From positions 10,263,002 to 10,327,001 of the forward strand of contig NC_061800.1 in assembly GCF_021462225.1 (NCBI RefSeq): 64,000 nt of DNA. Direction: 5' to 3'. The notes beneath the pieces are model-generated. The model saw only the letters and a list, made by a program, of their open reading frames with translations, ran no database searches and was not told the DNA's origin. Shown here piece by piece: positions 52,757 to 62,596 of the stretch (positions are counted from its first letter, which is position 1; each line of letters begins with the position of its first letter). The position numbers and the translations under genes are program-made. Source of the stretch: Girardinichthys multiradiatus (lineage: Eukaryota > Chordata > Actinopteri > Cyprinodontiformes > Goodeidae).

Positions 52757-53061
52757 CTCGGAAATTTTCAGTATTTTCACTAATACTTTAAGCAGAACTC
52801 CGGCGCACTGCTGATAACCTCGGAATTTTCAGTATTTTCACTAATACTTCAAGCAGAACTCCGGCGCACTGCTGATAACCTCGGAATTTTCAGTATTTTC
52901 ACTAATACTTTAAGCAGAACTCCGGCGCACTGCTGTTAACCTCGGAATTTTCAGTATTTTCACTAATACTTCAAGCAGAACTCCGGCGCACTGCTGTTAA
53001 CCTCGGAATTTTCAGTATTTTTACTAATACTTTAAGCAGAACTCCGGCGCACTGCTGTTAC
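52757..53061 (-). repeat. ERV2 leader: five 61-bp tandem repeats
   Basis: Units start at 52757, 52818, 52879, 52940 and 53001, each with cctcggaattttcagtattt and agcagaactccggcgcactg. Unit sequences differ at few positions. Two AT-rich 40-bp repeats with ttttacttagtattttttg lie just beyond (52600-52670). Position in the untranslated leader, between primer site and gag, is where packaging and dimer signals usually sit. Confidence 0.85.
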
Positions 53062-53317
53062 CTGTCAGTGCCTAGGTTCACAGGGTTTCACTTCACGCAA
53101 TGACCCCCAGTCATTCGTCACACTTTTGTTTTAAATCCAGATTCACTCACCACTTTGTCCTCTCCTCTCTCTCTCAGAGTTCCGTCAGCCGTCAGACTCC
53201 AACGGGCGGGCCGAAATCCAGTCCCGGAAAGGGTCTGTGTGTCTTCCTGATGAAAACAGCCGTGCGCACGGTCTTTTCCTGGAGTCTACCGACCCGCTGG
53301 AATCATCAGGCGTAGTT

Positions 53318-53340
53318 GGAATCCGGCTCTCGAAGGACCA
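53318..53340 (-). promoter_or_regulatory. ERV2 primer-binding site, tRNA-Tyr-like
   Basis: Minus strand tggtccttcgag followed by agccggattcc. The first 12 bases are complementary to the 3' end of vertebrate tRNA-Tyr, including CCA. The remaining match resumes after a duplicated ag. The site lies six bases from the LTR end. Confidence 0.7.
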
Positions 53341-53346
53341 AATTAA

Positions 53347-53821
53347 TGTCAGGTTTAACCAACCTAACAATATTTATAACAACACAAAAAGAAGAGAGAG
53401 AGACAAAATGTTAGTTATTTTACTCGTACGAGGAGAACAATCAGAAACATGTTCAGTTACAAGTCCCCAATCATTCTGAACAGCATCTGTCCGCCTCCTC
53501 TTTTTATTGTCTTTCGGGGGTCCCTAGTTTACATAAAACATTGTTCTCTAAAGGATGGGGGAAAACAACAGCTGCATCGTAAACAACACATTCCCCACAG
53601 TCTCCTCCAACTTGTAGGGTCAGCCGTGCCTTCATCTTTATGACCTCCTCAACTGGGCTGCTTCCTTCTCTGCTAATTCAGCTCCTATTTATGACCTTTG
53701 CCTGCAGACAAACTCACACATCCTTTACTCACACATACATCATGAAAGGTTATATAATCAAATAGTCAAGTTAAAGAATAGGAGAAAATATAAGATAAAT
53801 CTATATTCAATTATTCCAACA
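53347..53821 (-). repeat. ERV2 5' LTR
   Basis: 475 bp, same ends as the 3' LTR. It lacks the 31-bp segment, with short repeated aac at the junction. Confidence 0.92.
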
Positions 53822-53826
53822 GTTTC

Positions 53827-54690
53827 CTACTTTGCTTTTCCTATTTCATCCATTTCTGATGGCAATGGAAAAAGTCTGCCATGTACTATTTCAAATGGAG
53901 TGAGACCAGTTTGATTTGGAGTTATTCTCATCCATAATTTAACCAGAGATAGACATTCAGGCCATGGCCTCCCTGTTTCTTCCATTGCTTTCCTTAATCT
54001 ATTTTTTATTGTTCCATTTGTTCGTTCAACCAGCCCAGCAGATTGTGGGTGGTAAGAACAATGGTTTTTTAACTGAAACCCTAATGCTTTAGAGCACAGT
54101 TCTATTACATTATTTACAAAATGAGTCCCATTATCTGATCTTATTATTTGTGGGATACCATATGTAGGGAAGAAATGTGTCACTAAACTCTTCGCCACTG
54201 TGAGCGCATCACAGTGTTTTGCAGGGTACATCTCAACCCACTTTGAAAATGCATCTATAACCACTAAACAATATTTCTTTCCCCCTGACCATGATAACTC
54301 TATGAAATCCATGTGTATCGTGAGAAAGGGATGAAATGCTGCTGGGAACTGGCCTCTTTTGGGTCTCATGTTCCCCTGTGGATTATGTTTGCAGCAAATA
54401 ATACATGATCTACAAAGGTTTTTTGCATAGTCAGAAAACTTTATGGGATGGAAATGTAGATTTACTAAGTGTATCATTCCCCCTCTCGACACATGGGAAA
54501 CCCCGTGTGTCGCATGGGCCGCCGTCTTGTATAAATTCTTTGGTAATATTGGCTTATTTCCCAAATGATAAATGTCATCTTTCTTTATGGCCCCTCTATT
54601 CAACCAAGATTTAACTTCTGCAGCTGGTGCAGGTTGTTGTGAATCTTTCAGCACATCTGTATCTATAAATAAGAGATCTGACATTTTCAA
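53827..54690 (-). pseudogene. pol: ERV1 integrase, main part
   Basis: 287 codons: zinc-binding region with HATHGVSH and CRSCIIC; catalytic core with IHMDFIELSW (Asp), IRSDNGTHF (Asp) and HPQSAGLVERTNG (Glu), all three catalytic residues present; then TGLTPFEIVHGR. A TAG at 53827-53829 ends the frame just before the gtttc duplication and the ERV2 LTR. The C-terminal part is at 45890-46136. Its start is joined to RNase H by a one-base frame change near 54690. Confidence 0.88.
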
Positions 54691-56063
54691 AGTGAGGGAA
54701 GCCTCAAAGCTATTTTAGCAGAAATATCAGCAAAGGTGTTCCCCTTCGATTCCATGGTTTCATCAGATTGATGCGCTTTACATTTACAAAGTGCTATCTT
54801 TGCAGGTAGCTGGATAGCTAACAGCAGTCGTTTTAACAGATTAAAATGTGTGAATTCTGTTCCAGCTGATGTTTTAAACCCTCTATTTTCCCATATTTTA
54901 GCAAAATGGTGAACAGAACCGAATACATATTGGCTGTCTGTATAAATGGATAGGATTTTTCCTTCATTTAATTCACACGCTCTGATAACAGCATACAGCT
55001 CTGCAGTCTGTGTTGAGCATGTATGGGACAGGGCCTGTGATTCTATAATTTTAGTTTCAGTGGTTACTGCATAACCAACTCTGTTTTTTCCATATTCATC
55101 TTTTGATGCTGATCCGTCCACAAAGATTATTTGTGCGTTTTCCAGAGGAGTCTGAGAGATATCTTGCCTAGGTTTTGTGTCTTCCTCAACCTTTGTTTTA
55201 CAAGAATGTGGTTTTCCATCTTCTACTGTTGGAATTAATGTGCTAGGGTTTAGTGGACCACATCTTTGCAGAGTTATATTTGGTTGTGAGAGTAACAATG
55301 AGGTCAACGTAATATGCCTTGCATGAGTCAAGAAAGGAAGTGAAGTTTGTAGCAATACAAGTGGCACTGAATGAGGAACTTTCAGTGTGAGCGGGTGGCA
55401 CAACACAATTTCAGCTGTCTGCTTCACAGCTTCTGCTGCTGCGATGCAGCTCTGCAGACAATTTGGAAATTCAGATGCCACAGAGTCCAATTTTTTAGAA
55501 TAAAATGCTAAAGGTCTTTTTTTGGAGCCAAATGGTTGGGTTAATACAGCTTTCATATAACCCTTACATGCATCTACACAAAGTGTGAAAGGCTGGCTAT
55601 AATCCGGCAGAGCTAAGGTGACTGTTGTTTGAAGCAGATTTTTTAGCTCTGTGAATGCTACTTCTCCTTCCTTAGTCCATGTGATTTTGTCTTTTAATGT
55701 CATGTCTTTGCCATAGATCATAGATTGCAAGGGTTGTACAATGGCTGCATAGTCTGGTAGCCATTCTCTGCAAAAGTTACACAGTCCCATAAAGGACATC
55801 ATTTGTTGTTTAGTTCGTGGTTTTGGGGCTTCCTGTATGGCTGTTTTTCTACTACTTAGGAGGGAACGACCATGTTGTGATAACATATGTCCCAAATAAA
55901 TCACTTTCTCCTTGCAAAACTGTAGTTTATCCCTAGAGGCTTTTTGCCCCGTATGGTAGAGATGTTTCAAAACTGTTATGGTAGCTTCCTCACAGTGTTG
56001 TTGAGTGTCTGAAGCTATAAGAATATCATCTACATAAAACAGGACTTGACTATGTTCAGGCAC
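54687..56063 (-). pseudogene. pol: ERV1 reverse transcriptase (second half) and RNase H
   Basis: 458 codons open. FYVDDILIAS is the RT catalytic loop, followed by KVIYLGHMLSQHG and the thumb/connection. RNase H is complete: IIFVDGSASKDE (Asp), TAELYAVIRA (Glu), IYTDSQYVFG (Asp), the basic-loop region WENRGFKTSAG, and KCKAHQSDE with a terminal Asp. It copies RNA to DNA and removes the RNA strand. A frameshift near 56075 separates it from the RT N-terminal part. Confidence 0.88.
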
Positions 56064-56673
56064 CTCACAGGTGCTCAGAGTATCTTAAGGCTTGTGTATA
56101 TACATGTGGACTTTCACTGAAGTCTTGTGGTAGACTGGTGTAAGTGTATTTTTTCCCTTTAAACTGAAAGCCAAATAAATGCTGTGACTCTTCATGCAGT
56201 GGTACTGTAAATAAAGCATTGCTAAGATCTACCACTGAGAAATATTTTTTATCTGGAGTTAATGAATGCAGTAATGTATGTGGATTCGGGACGTCTGGAA
56301 TCGCATGTCACACTATTTTATTTATCGGTCTAAGATCCTGAACCATCCTCCACTTTCCTGTGCTGGCTTTCAGCACTGGAAAGATAGGTGTGTTGCATGT
56401 AGCATCAGGTGCTTCCCTTAATATTCCTGATTTCAACATATCCTGTATTACTGGCTCAATACCCTCTTCAGCTTCTGGTTTCAAGGGATACTGGTGAACT
56501 ACTGGCCGTTCTTCAGATATTAATTTAACCTTATATGGTGGAAACCCCTTTATAAGTCCTACATCAGTCGATGATTGGGACCACAGTTCAGGTGGGACAG
56601 CAGCTAAGGCAGGGTGCCTGTTGCTCTCTTTGCTTTCAGCTAGGCCCTGTATCTGCAACTTTGCCTCATCCAA
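56064..56673 (-). pseudogene. pol: ERV1 reverse transcriptase, first half
   Basis: 56308-56673 gives the RT entry (YPLKPEAEEGIEPVIQDML, CNTPIFPVLK, MVQDLRPINKIV). Between 56308 and 56075, in a shifted frame, FSVVDLSNA carries the motif A catalytic Asp and YTSLPQDF follows. At least one stop near 56306 and a frameshift near 56075 break it. Confidence 0.82.
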
Positions 56674-57455
56674 ATGTGTCTTTGGATTAACTTTGACTAT
56701 CCACCCTAGAGTGAGTTTCCAGAGTCCTGTGTTAGGATCTACTTTCCAGTCAGAGCTTGTTAATGCCTCATATCTCCCTCTAAATTTATTTCAGATGGAT
56801 GAAATTTCTGTTCGTGAGCCATTAAGGCTTCGCCTGGGTACATGCTGGGGGTAGTTTTCTTATTTTTACTCCTAGTTCGCACTCCTGTGTCCCACCAGGA
56901 ATTAAGAGACCAGGGCTCACTAGAAGAGCTCTTTTCTTCTGTTTTAGAAGGATTAGTTAATTTTTATTGCTTACTTATAGGAGTTGTAGGAACAGTTCCT
57001 TCTATTTCTCCTCCAATTTGTTGTGCTCCAGCCTCCTGTCCTGCTTCCTGCACGGCAGTGGGCTGAACACCTCGCTGTCTGGATGCGACCACTGTTTCCT
57101 CATGTGGGCGCGTCCAGACTGCAGCTGTCAGCTTCTCCTCTCGCTTCTCCTCCTTTTCTTGCCTCTGCATGTTTCTTAATTTACTTTGTTCCAGCCATTT
57201 GTCTGAGAATTTATACTCGACCTTTCTCTGTTCCTTTTTAGTTGGTTTCTTGGTATTCATTATTTCTAATTTTAAATCCCTTTGCAATTTTAAGATATCA
57301 TTAATATTTAGTTTACCCAAGAAACCATGTTTTTTATTCCATCTATGACAGATCATACCTGCTCCTTTTACATAATTCTCCATAAATTTTATATCTCCTT
57401 CTAAGTTAATTAGTGTACTTTGTTTCTTCCCGATGATGTTTAATTTTAGTTCACA
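56674..57455 (-). pseudogene. gag: ERV1 gag C-terminal part and degraded protease region
   Basis: 56964-57383 is a basic, Glu/Lys/Gln-rich frame (NYVKGAGMICHRWNKKHGF, then KKPTKKEQRKVEYKFSDKWL and KEEKREEKL), in gag position. No zinc knuckle is seen. The segment 56674-56960 is in pieces, with no protease active-site motif recognised. It ends at the junction with L1 near 57455; matrix and the 5' leader are absent. Confidence 0.55.
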
Positions 57456-57640
57456 ATATGCTGTTGGTCCTTAGTGCGTAGATGCGTTTCTTGCAGGAAA
57501 ATTATATCAGCTTTTAGTTCTTTAATGTGAGAAACAACTCTTGCTCTCTTTGTAGCTCCATTAATCCCCCTTACATTCCAAGAAACAATCCGAATTGACC
57601 TCCCCATGTCCTCTGTTCTGTTGTAACCTGTCATAACTAG
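57456..57640 (-). pseudogene. Fish L1: ORF2 endonuclease start
   Basis: RIVSWNVRGINGATKRARVV and IIFLQETHLRTKDQQ: the first catalytic Asn and Glu motifs of L1 APE endonuclease. It stops at the ERV1 gag junction. The rest of the endonuclease and most of the RT are missing; the remaining L1 resumes at 44866. Confidence 0.88.
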
Positions 57641-58118
57641 TCAGGAGAGTTTTTACCTGCATAACCATGTAAGAAAAACATTGAACCGAGATGGGAGTAA
57701 ATCGTAACAAAAACTAGGGATAAAAAATAAAATGCGCACAGCCCCCAATGCCCTCCCCTTAAATCCCCTCCCCCAGTCAAAACAAACAGGGTTTCCACAC
57801 GTGCGGTCTCCCGGAAGACCGACCTAAAATAGCCAGCTACTCTCTTCCACCTTCACCCTCAAAGCACCCAAAACACCCACGAACACTCACAATTCCAACA
57901 CAACTACAGCTCTTTGCTGTAGGGGCCAAAGAAAGAGGAAAAACAAACATTGAGTATATCCCGTATATTCCTTAATTCTCTTTCCTCTTTTTCCCTTTAT
58001 TTTTTCCCTTTTCCTCTCTTGTCCACTCGCTAACCAAATCCAAAATTATAAAGAAAGGTTCCTCGTAATCAGTGGTTTTGAAGCAGCACATATTGGAATA
58101 CGTTCTTTCAACACGGAG
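57641..58118. other. L1 ORF1-ORF2 spacer
   Basis: Non-coding sequence within the same L1, about 480 bp; nothing else seen. Confidence 0.5.
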
Positions 58119-58959
58119 TTAAGTTACCTCAGTCAGCCGAAAAATGTTCATTGAAGAAGCTCTCTGCAGCATCCACACATTTGAATCTGTAGTCCTTTTT
58201 CTGATGTGTGAGACAGAGCACAGCGGGATACTGGAGAAAGAACCAGACGCCCTTGTTAAAAAGTTTAGCCTTGATCGGGTTAAAGGCTGCATGCTTCTTA
58301 GAAAGAGCAGAGCTGATATCTGGAAAAATAAAGGTCCGGTGGCGTTCACATACCAACTGCTGCCGTTTCCTCCTTGCAATGGCCAGAACTTGCTCCCTTT
58401 GCTGAAAGCGTAAGAAGCGGACAATAACTGGTCTTCGCTTCTGATCCCCGCTGGGTTTGGCCCATAAAGCTCTGTGCGCTCTGTCCATCTCCGGCGGGTC
58501 AGTGAATGCCTCGTCTTGCAGGAGGTCCACAAAGAACCGCGACATAAAAGCACCCCCTGGCCTTCTCTTCTGGTAAGCCAATGACTCGCAAATAATTTCT
58601 TCGGGATCTGTTTTCCAGGTCCTCCACCTTTGCCAGAAGCTCCTCTTTCGCCTTTTCCAGAGTGCCCACCTGCTTCTCCATGCGGTCAAGCCTGTCGCAT
58701 GTTTCCATCTCCGTTATCCGCGGCTCATATGCATTAAGCTTGTTACGGACCACTTCTAAGATCGAGTAGATGCATTAATTTCAGTTAAAGTAGCAACTCT
58801 GTTCTTCTCCAATTCAATCTTTACCATAGACATAGGTAGCGCCATGCCGTCTCCCGGCGTCTCCTCGCTAGTATCAGATGAGTGCTGTGGAACTTTCCCT
58901 TTTTGCAACGATGTTATCTGCTTTCCCGACATAATTAAGGTTTTATCTTCTTTCAGCAA
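58119..58959 (-). pseudogene. Fish L1: ORF1
   Basis: Three frames cover one ORF1. 58756-58959 begins MSGKQITSLQKGKVPQH and is Ser/Glu-rich. 58499-58753 is a coiled coil (DRLDRMEKQVGTLEKAKEEL, VEDLENRSRRNYLRVIGLP) leading into the RRM. 58129-58560 continues the RRM/C-terminal domain (RRPVIVRFLRFQQREQVL, RHRTFIFPDIS, KGVWFFLQYPAVLC). Frameshifts lie near 58755 and 58560. ORF1 binds L1 RNA as a trimeric chaperone. Sequence to about 59060 is 5' untranslated. Confidence 0.82.
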
Positions 58960-59148
58960 TGCCCACAGGTCTTAGATTTAGCAGTCTTTGTAGCTGTGTT
59001 TTCTTTAAAGATGTATAAGTCGTGCTCTGGTTGCTCCTCGCAGGTCTACTCTAGTACGCCGCCATACCGGAAGTCCTGGATCTGGTTGAAAGTTCTTAAT
59101 GTACTGCAGATCTGTCTGATTGTAACATATGGAAATATGAGACAACAT

Positions 59149-60233
59149 TTAAGACACGGATAGTGGATAAATGAGCCGAGTGGTTATGCTCACATGTTTG
59201 ACAGTGGGGATGGTGTGTTCAGGGTGATGAGCTGTGTTGCTTTTACGCCAAACATATCGTTTTGCATTGTGGCCAAACAGTTTGATTTTGGTTTCATCTG
59301 ACCAGAGCACCTTCTTCCACATGTTTGGTGTGTCTCCCAGGTGGCTTGTTGCAAACTTTAAACAAGACTTTTTATGGATATCTTTGAGAAATGGCTTTCT
59401 TCTTGCCACTCTTCCATAAAGGCCAGATTTGTGCAGTGTATGACTGATTGTTGTCCTATGGACAGACTCTCCCACCTCAGCTGTAGATCTCTGCAGTTCA
59501 TCCAGAGTGATCATGGGCCTCTTGGCTGCATCTCTGATCAGTCTTCTTGTTGGAATAATTGTATATAGTTTATCTTATATTTTTCTTTTCGTCTTATATT
59601 TTTCCTTTTCTTTAACTTTACTATTTGATCTTCATAACCTTTCATGTTGTATGTGTGAGTAAAGATGTGATGAGTTGTTTGCAGGCAAGGTTCAAAGGTG
59701 GAGCTGAGAAGGAAGCAGTCACAGTTGAGGACGTCATAAAGAGGGTGGCTGATTGTGCTGAACAGAAGACACTGATCTTAAGATGGAGGAGACTGGAAGT
59801 GTGTTGTTACAAGATAATGATGTATATGACCTGTTTATGTTGCAGCTGTTTACCCCACCCTTCAGAGCAGCAACGTTTATTGTAACTTGGAAACCCCCAA
59901 AGATAATAAAAAGAGAGGTGCGGACAGATGGTTTTCAGAGCGGTAGGAGATTTGTAACTGAAGCACATCTCTGTCCGTTCTCCTCGCAGCGAGTAAAATA
60001 ACTAATTCTTTGTCTTTCTCTTCTTTTTGTGATGTTATAAGTATTTTAGGTTGTTTGAACCTGACACTTCTCCTTGTTCGAGATGAAAGTTTAGAGGGAT
60101 GGCCGGGTCTTGGTAGATTTGTAGAGGTCTGATACTCCTTCCATTTCAATATGATTGCTTGTACAGTGCTCCTTGGGATGTTTAAAGCTTGGGAATTTTT
60201 TTTTATTCCAAATCCGGCTTTAAACTTCTCCAC
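59149..60233 (-). pseudogene. Tc1 transposase, interrupted and C-terminally truncated
   Basis: 60072-60233 encodes the first helix-turn-helix (EKFKAGFGIKKNSQALNIPR, STVQAIILKWKEY). 59200-59542 encodes the second DNA-binding part (RTTISHTLHKSGLYGRVARR) and the start of the catalytic domain (VLWSDETKIKLFGHNAKRY with the first Asp) up to TIPTVKH, where homology ends. The second Asp and the Glu are absent. The solo LTR at 59548-60066 lies between the two parts. Confidence 0.82.
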
Positions 60234-60632
60234 AACAGTATCTCGGACCTGCCTGGTGTGTTCCTTGGTCTTCAGGATGCTCTCTGCGCTTTGAACAGAA
60301 CCCTGAGACTATCACAGAGCAGGTGCATTTATACGGAGACTTGATTACACACAGGTGGATTCAATTTATCAGAGATCCTCACTGAACTTCTGGAGTGAGT
60401 TTGCTGCACTGAAAGTAAAGGGGCCGAATAATATTGCACACCCCACTTTTCAGTTTTTTATTTGTTAAAAAAGTTTGACACATCCAATAAATTTCATTCC
60501 ACTTCACGATTGTGTCCCACTTGTTGTTGATTCTTCACAAAAAATTCGAATTTTATATCTTTATGTTTAAAGCCTGAAGTGTGGCAAGAGGTTGAAAAGT
60601 TCAAGGAGGCCGAATAATTTTGCAAGGCACTG
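59180..60632 (-). mobile_element. Tc1 element split by a solo LTR
   Basis: The right end is a Tc1 terminus whose last bases are ccgaataattttgcaaggca then ctg, followed by TA (60633-60634). The transposase gene is read on the minus strand in two parts. The left part of the element, with the end of the catalytic domain and the other terminus, is missing beyond about 59180. Inserted in hAT sequence on its right side. Confidence 0.75.
59548..60066 (+). mobile_element. Solo LTR of the ERV2 family
   Basis: 519 bp, starting tgttggaataattg and ending aacctgaca, alignable along its whole length to the ERV2 LTR (read on the minus strand there), with clear divergence. The host cttct is duplicated at 59543-59547 and 60067-60071, the same 5-bp length as ERV2. 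It has an aataaaaagag polyadenylation block near 59906. It interrupts the Tc1 transposase. Frames inside are not genes. Confidence 0.9.
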
Positions 60633-60649
60633 TATGTGCTTGAAACATG

Positions 60650-61700
60650 TTCTTTCCCCAGTCAACACAAAGCCCACAACATCAGTTCACAACTTACTAG
60701 AATTGTGGAAGATTCAAGCTGTTGTTACAGATAATGTGGCCAACATGATTGCTGCTGTGCGCAAGGCAGGTTGGGCTCACTACTCATGTTTTGCTCACAG
60801 TTTGAACTTGGTGGTAAAAGACTGACTCAAAGCTGTCCCTGACATGCTTGAAATTCGGAAGAAAAGCAGTGCAATTGTTTCTTTCTTTCACCACAGCACT
60901 ACAGCTACATCCAAGCTCAAGAAAATCCAAAAGCAGCAAAATTTCCTGAACAAAAACTACTTCAGTCAGTTGAGACAAGGTGGAACTCTACACTCTATAT
61001 GTGGGAGAGAATGTTCGAGCAAAAGGATGCAGTTACCACTGTCCTCTGGCTACTTAAAAAAAGCTCACTTTGCTTGAGTGCATTTTGAAGGTAATTCCCT
61101 TGTTGTCACTGCTTTTACGAAGCACCTCAGTGTCTGAGCGAGAAGGCAACAAGGTAACTGCTGAACTGTCAGCACAGTGTCAGGGCCCTAAAACGTACTA
61201 TAGGCTTGCTGTCAGCACCTTTTTAGACAGATTCAAATACCTGGGGTTCCATCACTCGGCAAATGTTGAGCCTGTAAAGACTCAACTTGTCAATAAGTCA
61301 GACCTCAGCACCTCCTTCAACTACATCAAGCTCAACCTCCACCAGCTCTGCCACTACTACACGTACTGCAAAAGGTGGGATTTGGGCAGTATTTGACTCC
61401 CAAGTCCTTTCATCTCAACACCATAGGACAACTGACACTGATGTTTGAATTGAAATGAGCAGGTACACAGTAAAGAAGCCAATTACCAGGGACAGGGTTC
61501 CACTACTTTGGTGGAAAAACAATTCCCCTGCATTCCCCTCACTTAGCAAACGTGCAAGAAAACATTTGGGAGTTGTTGCAACCTCAGTGCCAGCTGAGAG
61601 GATTTTTTCAAGGCAGGACAGTCAGTGTGTCAAAGGTGATGTGCATTGAAAGCACAACATGTGAACATGATACTGTTCCTGAACAAAAACCTTTAAGCAA
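60650..61700 (+). pseudogene. hAT transposase relic
   Basis: Pieces of a hAT DDE transposase: AVVTDNVANMIAAVRKAGWA then YSCFAHSLNLVVKD (catalytic Asp and the conserved CxxH-like block), IVSFFHHSTTATSKL, and at 61520-61640 the C-terminal dimerisation region (SKRARKHLGVVATSVPAERI then FSR). A stop follows VVKD and frameshifts separate the rest. The N-terminal BED finger is missing, cut by the Tc1 element on the left. Confidence 0.78.
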
Positions 61701-61902
61701 ATCATTTGTTCTGCACCGGGGAACAGGGACCACAGGGAGGCTTCTGGGGGAAAAAATCCTTAAGGTGCACTAAAGGGCAGAAATTTCATTTTATTTTGGT
61801 ACTGTGTTTCTCAACTCTACCTCAAAGAGGATATTGTTTTGTTTGGCTCTCAAATGATAATTTTTTGAAGAAGGAAAAAAAGCACACAGATTATTTTTGT
61901 TA

Positions 61903-61931
61903 AGGGGGCAAACACTTTTTCACACCACCGT
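61903..61931 (+). repeat. Orphan Tc1-type terminus
   Basis: gggggcaaacactttttcac followed by accaccgta matches a terminal sequence common in fish Tc1 elements, with TA at the end. No element body is attached. Confidence 0.4.
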
Positions 61932-62169
61932 ATCGACTGTAAGGGAGATATTCATCTCCTTTCAGATATCAGCAAGTGCAAGGATGATCCACCACTGCAG
62001 CCTAATAAACATTTTCAACCATATTTATGGGGGACAGGAGCAATTCACTTTGTTGGTGCTTCAAATAAATTCACATATTGTAATTAACAATTAAATATTG
62101 CCCTCTTTTGTTTAGTTGTTTTTTCTGTGCCTCCATGAAAAAACACTGGACCCACCTTGGCCCCCGTGG

Positions 62170-62290
62170 AAAATTAGTTAGTATCTGGTTAGTAACCAGA
62201 GCCCAACACTAGAGGCGCTATAAAAACAGCTCAAGTTGACCTCCAAGAAAAAGAAGAAAAGCTATGGCCAGATTTCAGAGACCAGTAAAA
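62170..62290 (+). repeat. Dispersed repeat shared with 15570-15670
   Basis: See the copy at 15.6 kb. Here ggttagtaaccagagcccaa leads into the same aagaagaaaagctatggcca. No coding frame. Confidence 0.5.
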
Positions 62291-62596
62291 GTACAAGAAA
62301 GGCAACAGGTTTATTATACAGGGTAAACTTAGTTTGCCCAATGAGATTAAACTGTCTAAAACTTAACACATCAAACCAATGCAGCACCTGGAAGTAAGTA
62401 AAACAGGTTTTAGAGTTTAGTGAGAAACTATGATAATGTTTCATGGACAGTGGTGCATGACATGCTAATCTTTTTTTAATAACATTGTTACCGGATGTAA
62501 TCTAAAGCTACAAATAGCATCATTAGTGCTAACCAGCTGCACATTAAATTACTCTGGGTAGGAGTCAATAAGTGGACAGTATCTGGTTTATGTTCA

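Larger units (their letters stand above)
46142..53821 (-). mobile_element. ERV2: complete two-LTR provirus inside ERV1 integrase
   Basis: LTRs at 46142-46647 and 53347-53821 and a 5-bp duplication gtttc at 46137-46141 and 53822-53826 prove a single integration into ERV1. A primer site, leader repeats, decayed gag/pro, RT, integrase and env remnants, and a polypurine tract lie between in the expected order. The coding region is full of stops and carries deletions in RT, RNase H and integrase. LTR near-identity shows the insertion is recent. Confidence 0.92.
44867..57455 (-). mobile_element. ERV1: class I endogenous retrovirus inside L1, 5' end lost
   Basis: From right to left: gag fragment, protease/RT, RNase H, integrase (split by ERV2), a short env-position frame, polypurine tract and 3' LTR. 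The 5' LTR and the start of gag are missing, and the break joins the L1 endonuclease directly to gag. Pol resembles class I retroviruses with a GPY/F integrase end. ERV1's pol frames are much better preserved than ERV2's, although ERV1 must be the older insertion. Confidence 0.85.

Noticed and set aside
43531..59060. Target duplication of the L1
   Set aside because: No repeat of the bases beside the poly-T run was found near 59060-59150, so the L1 5' boundary and duplication are not claimed.
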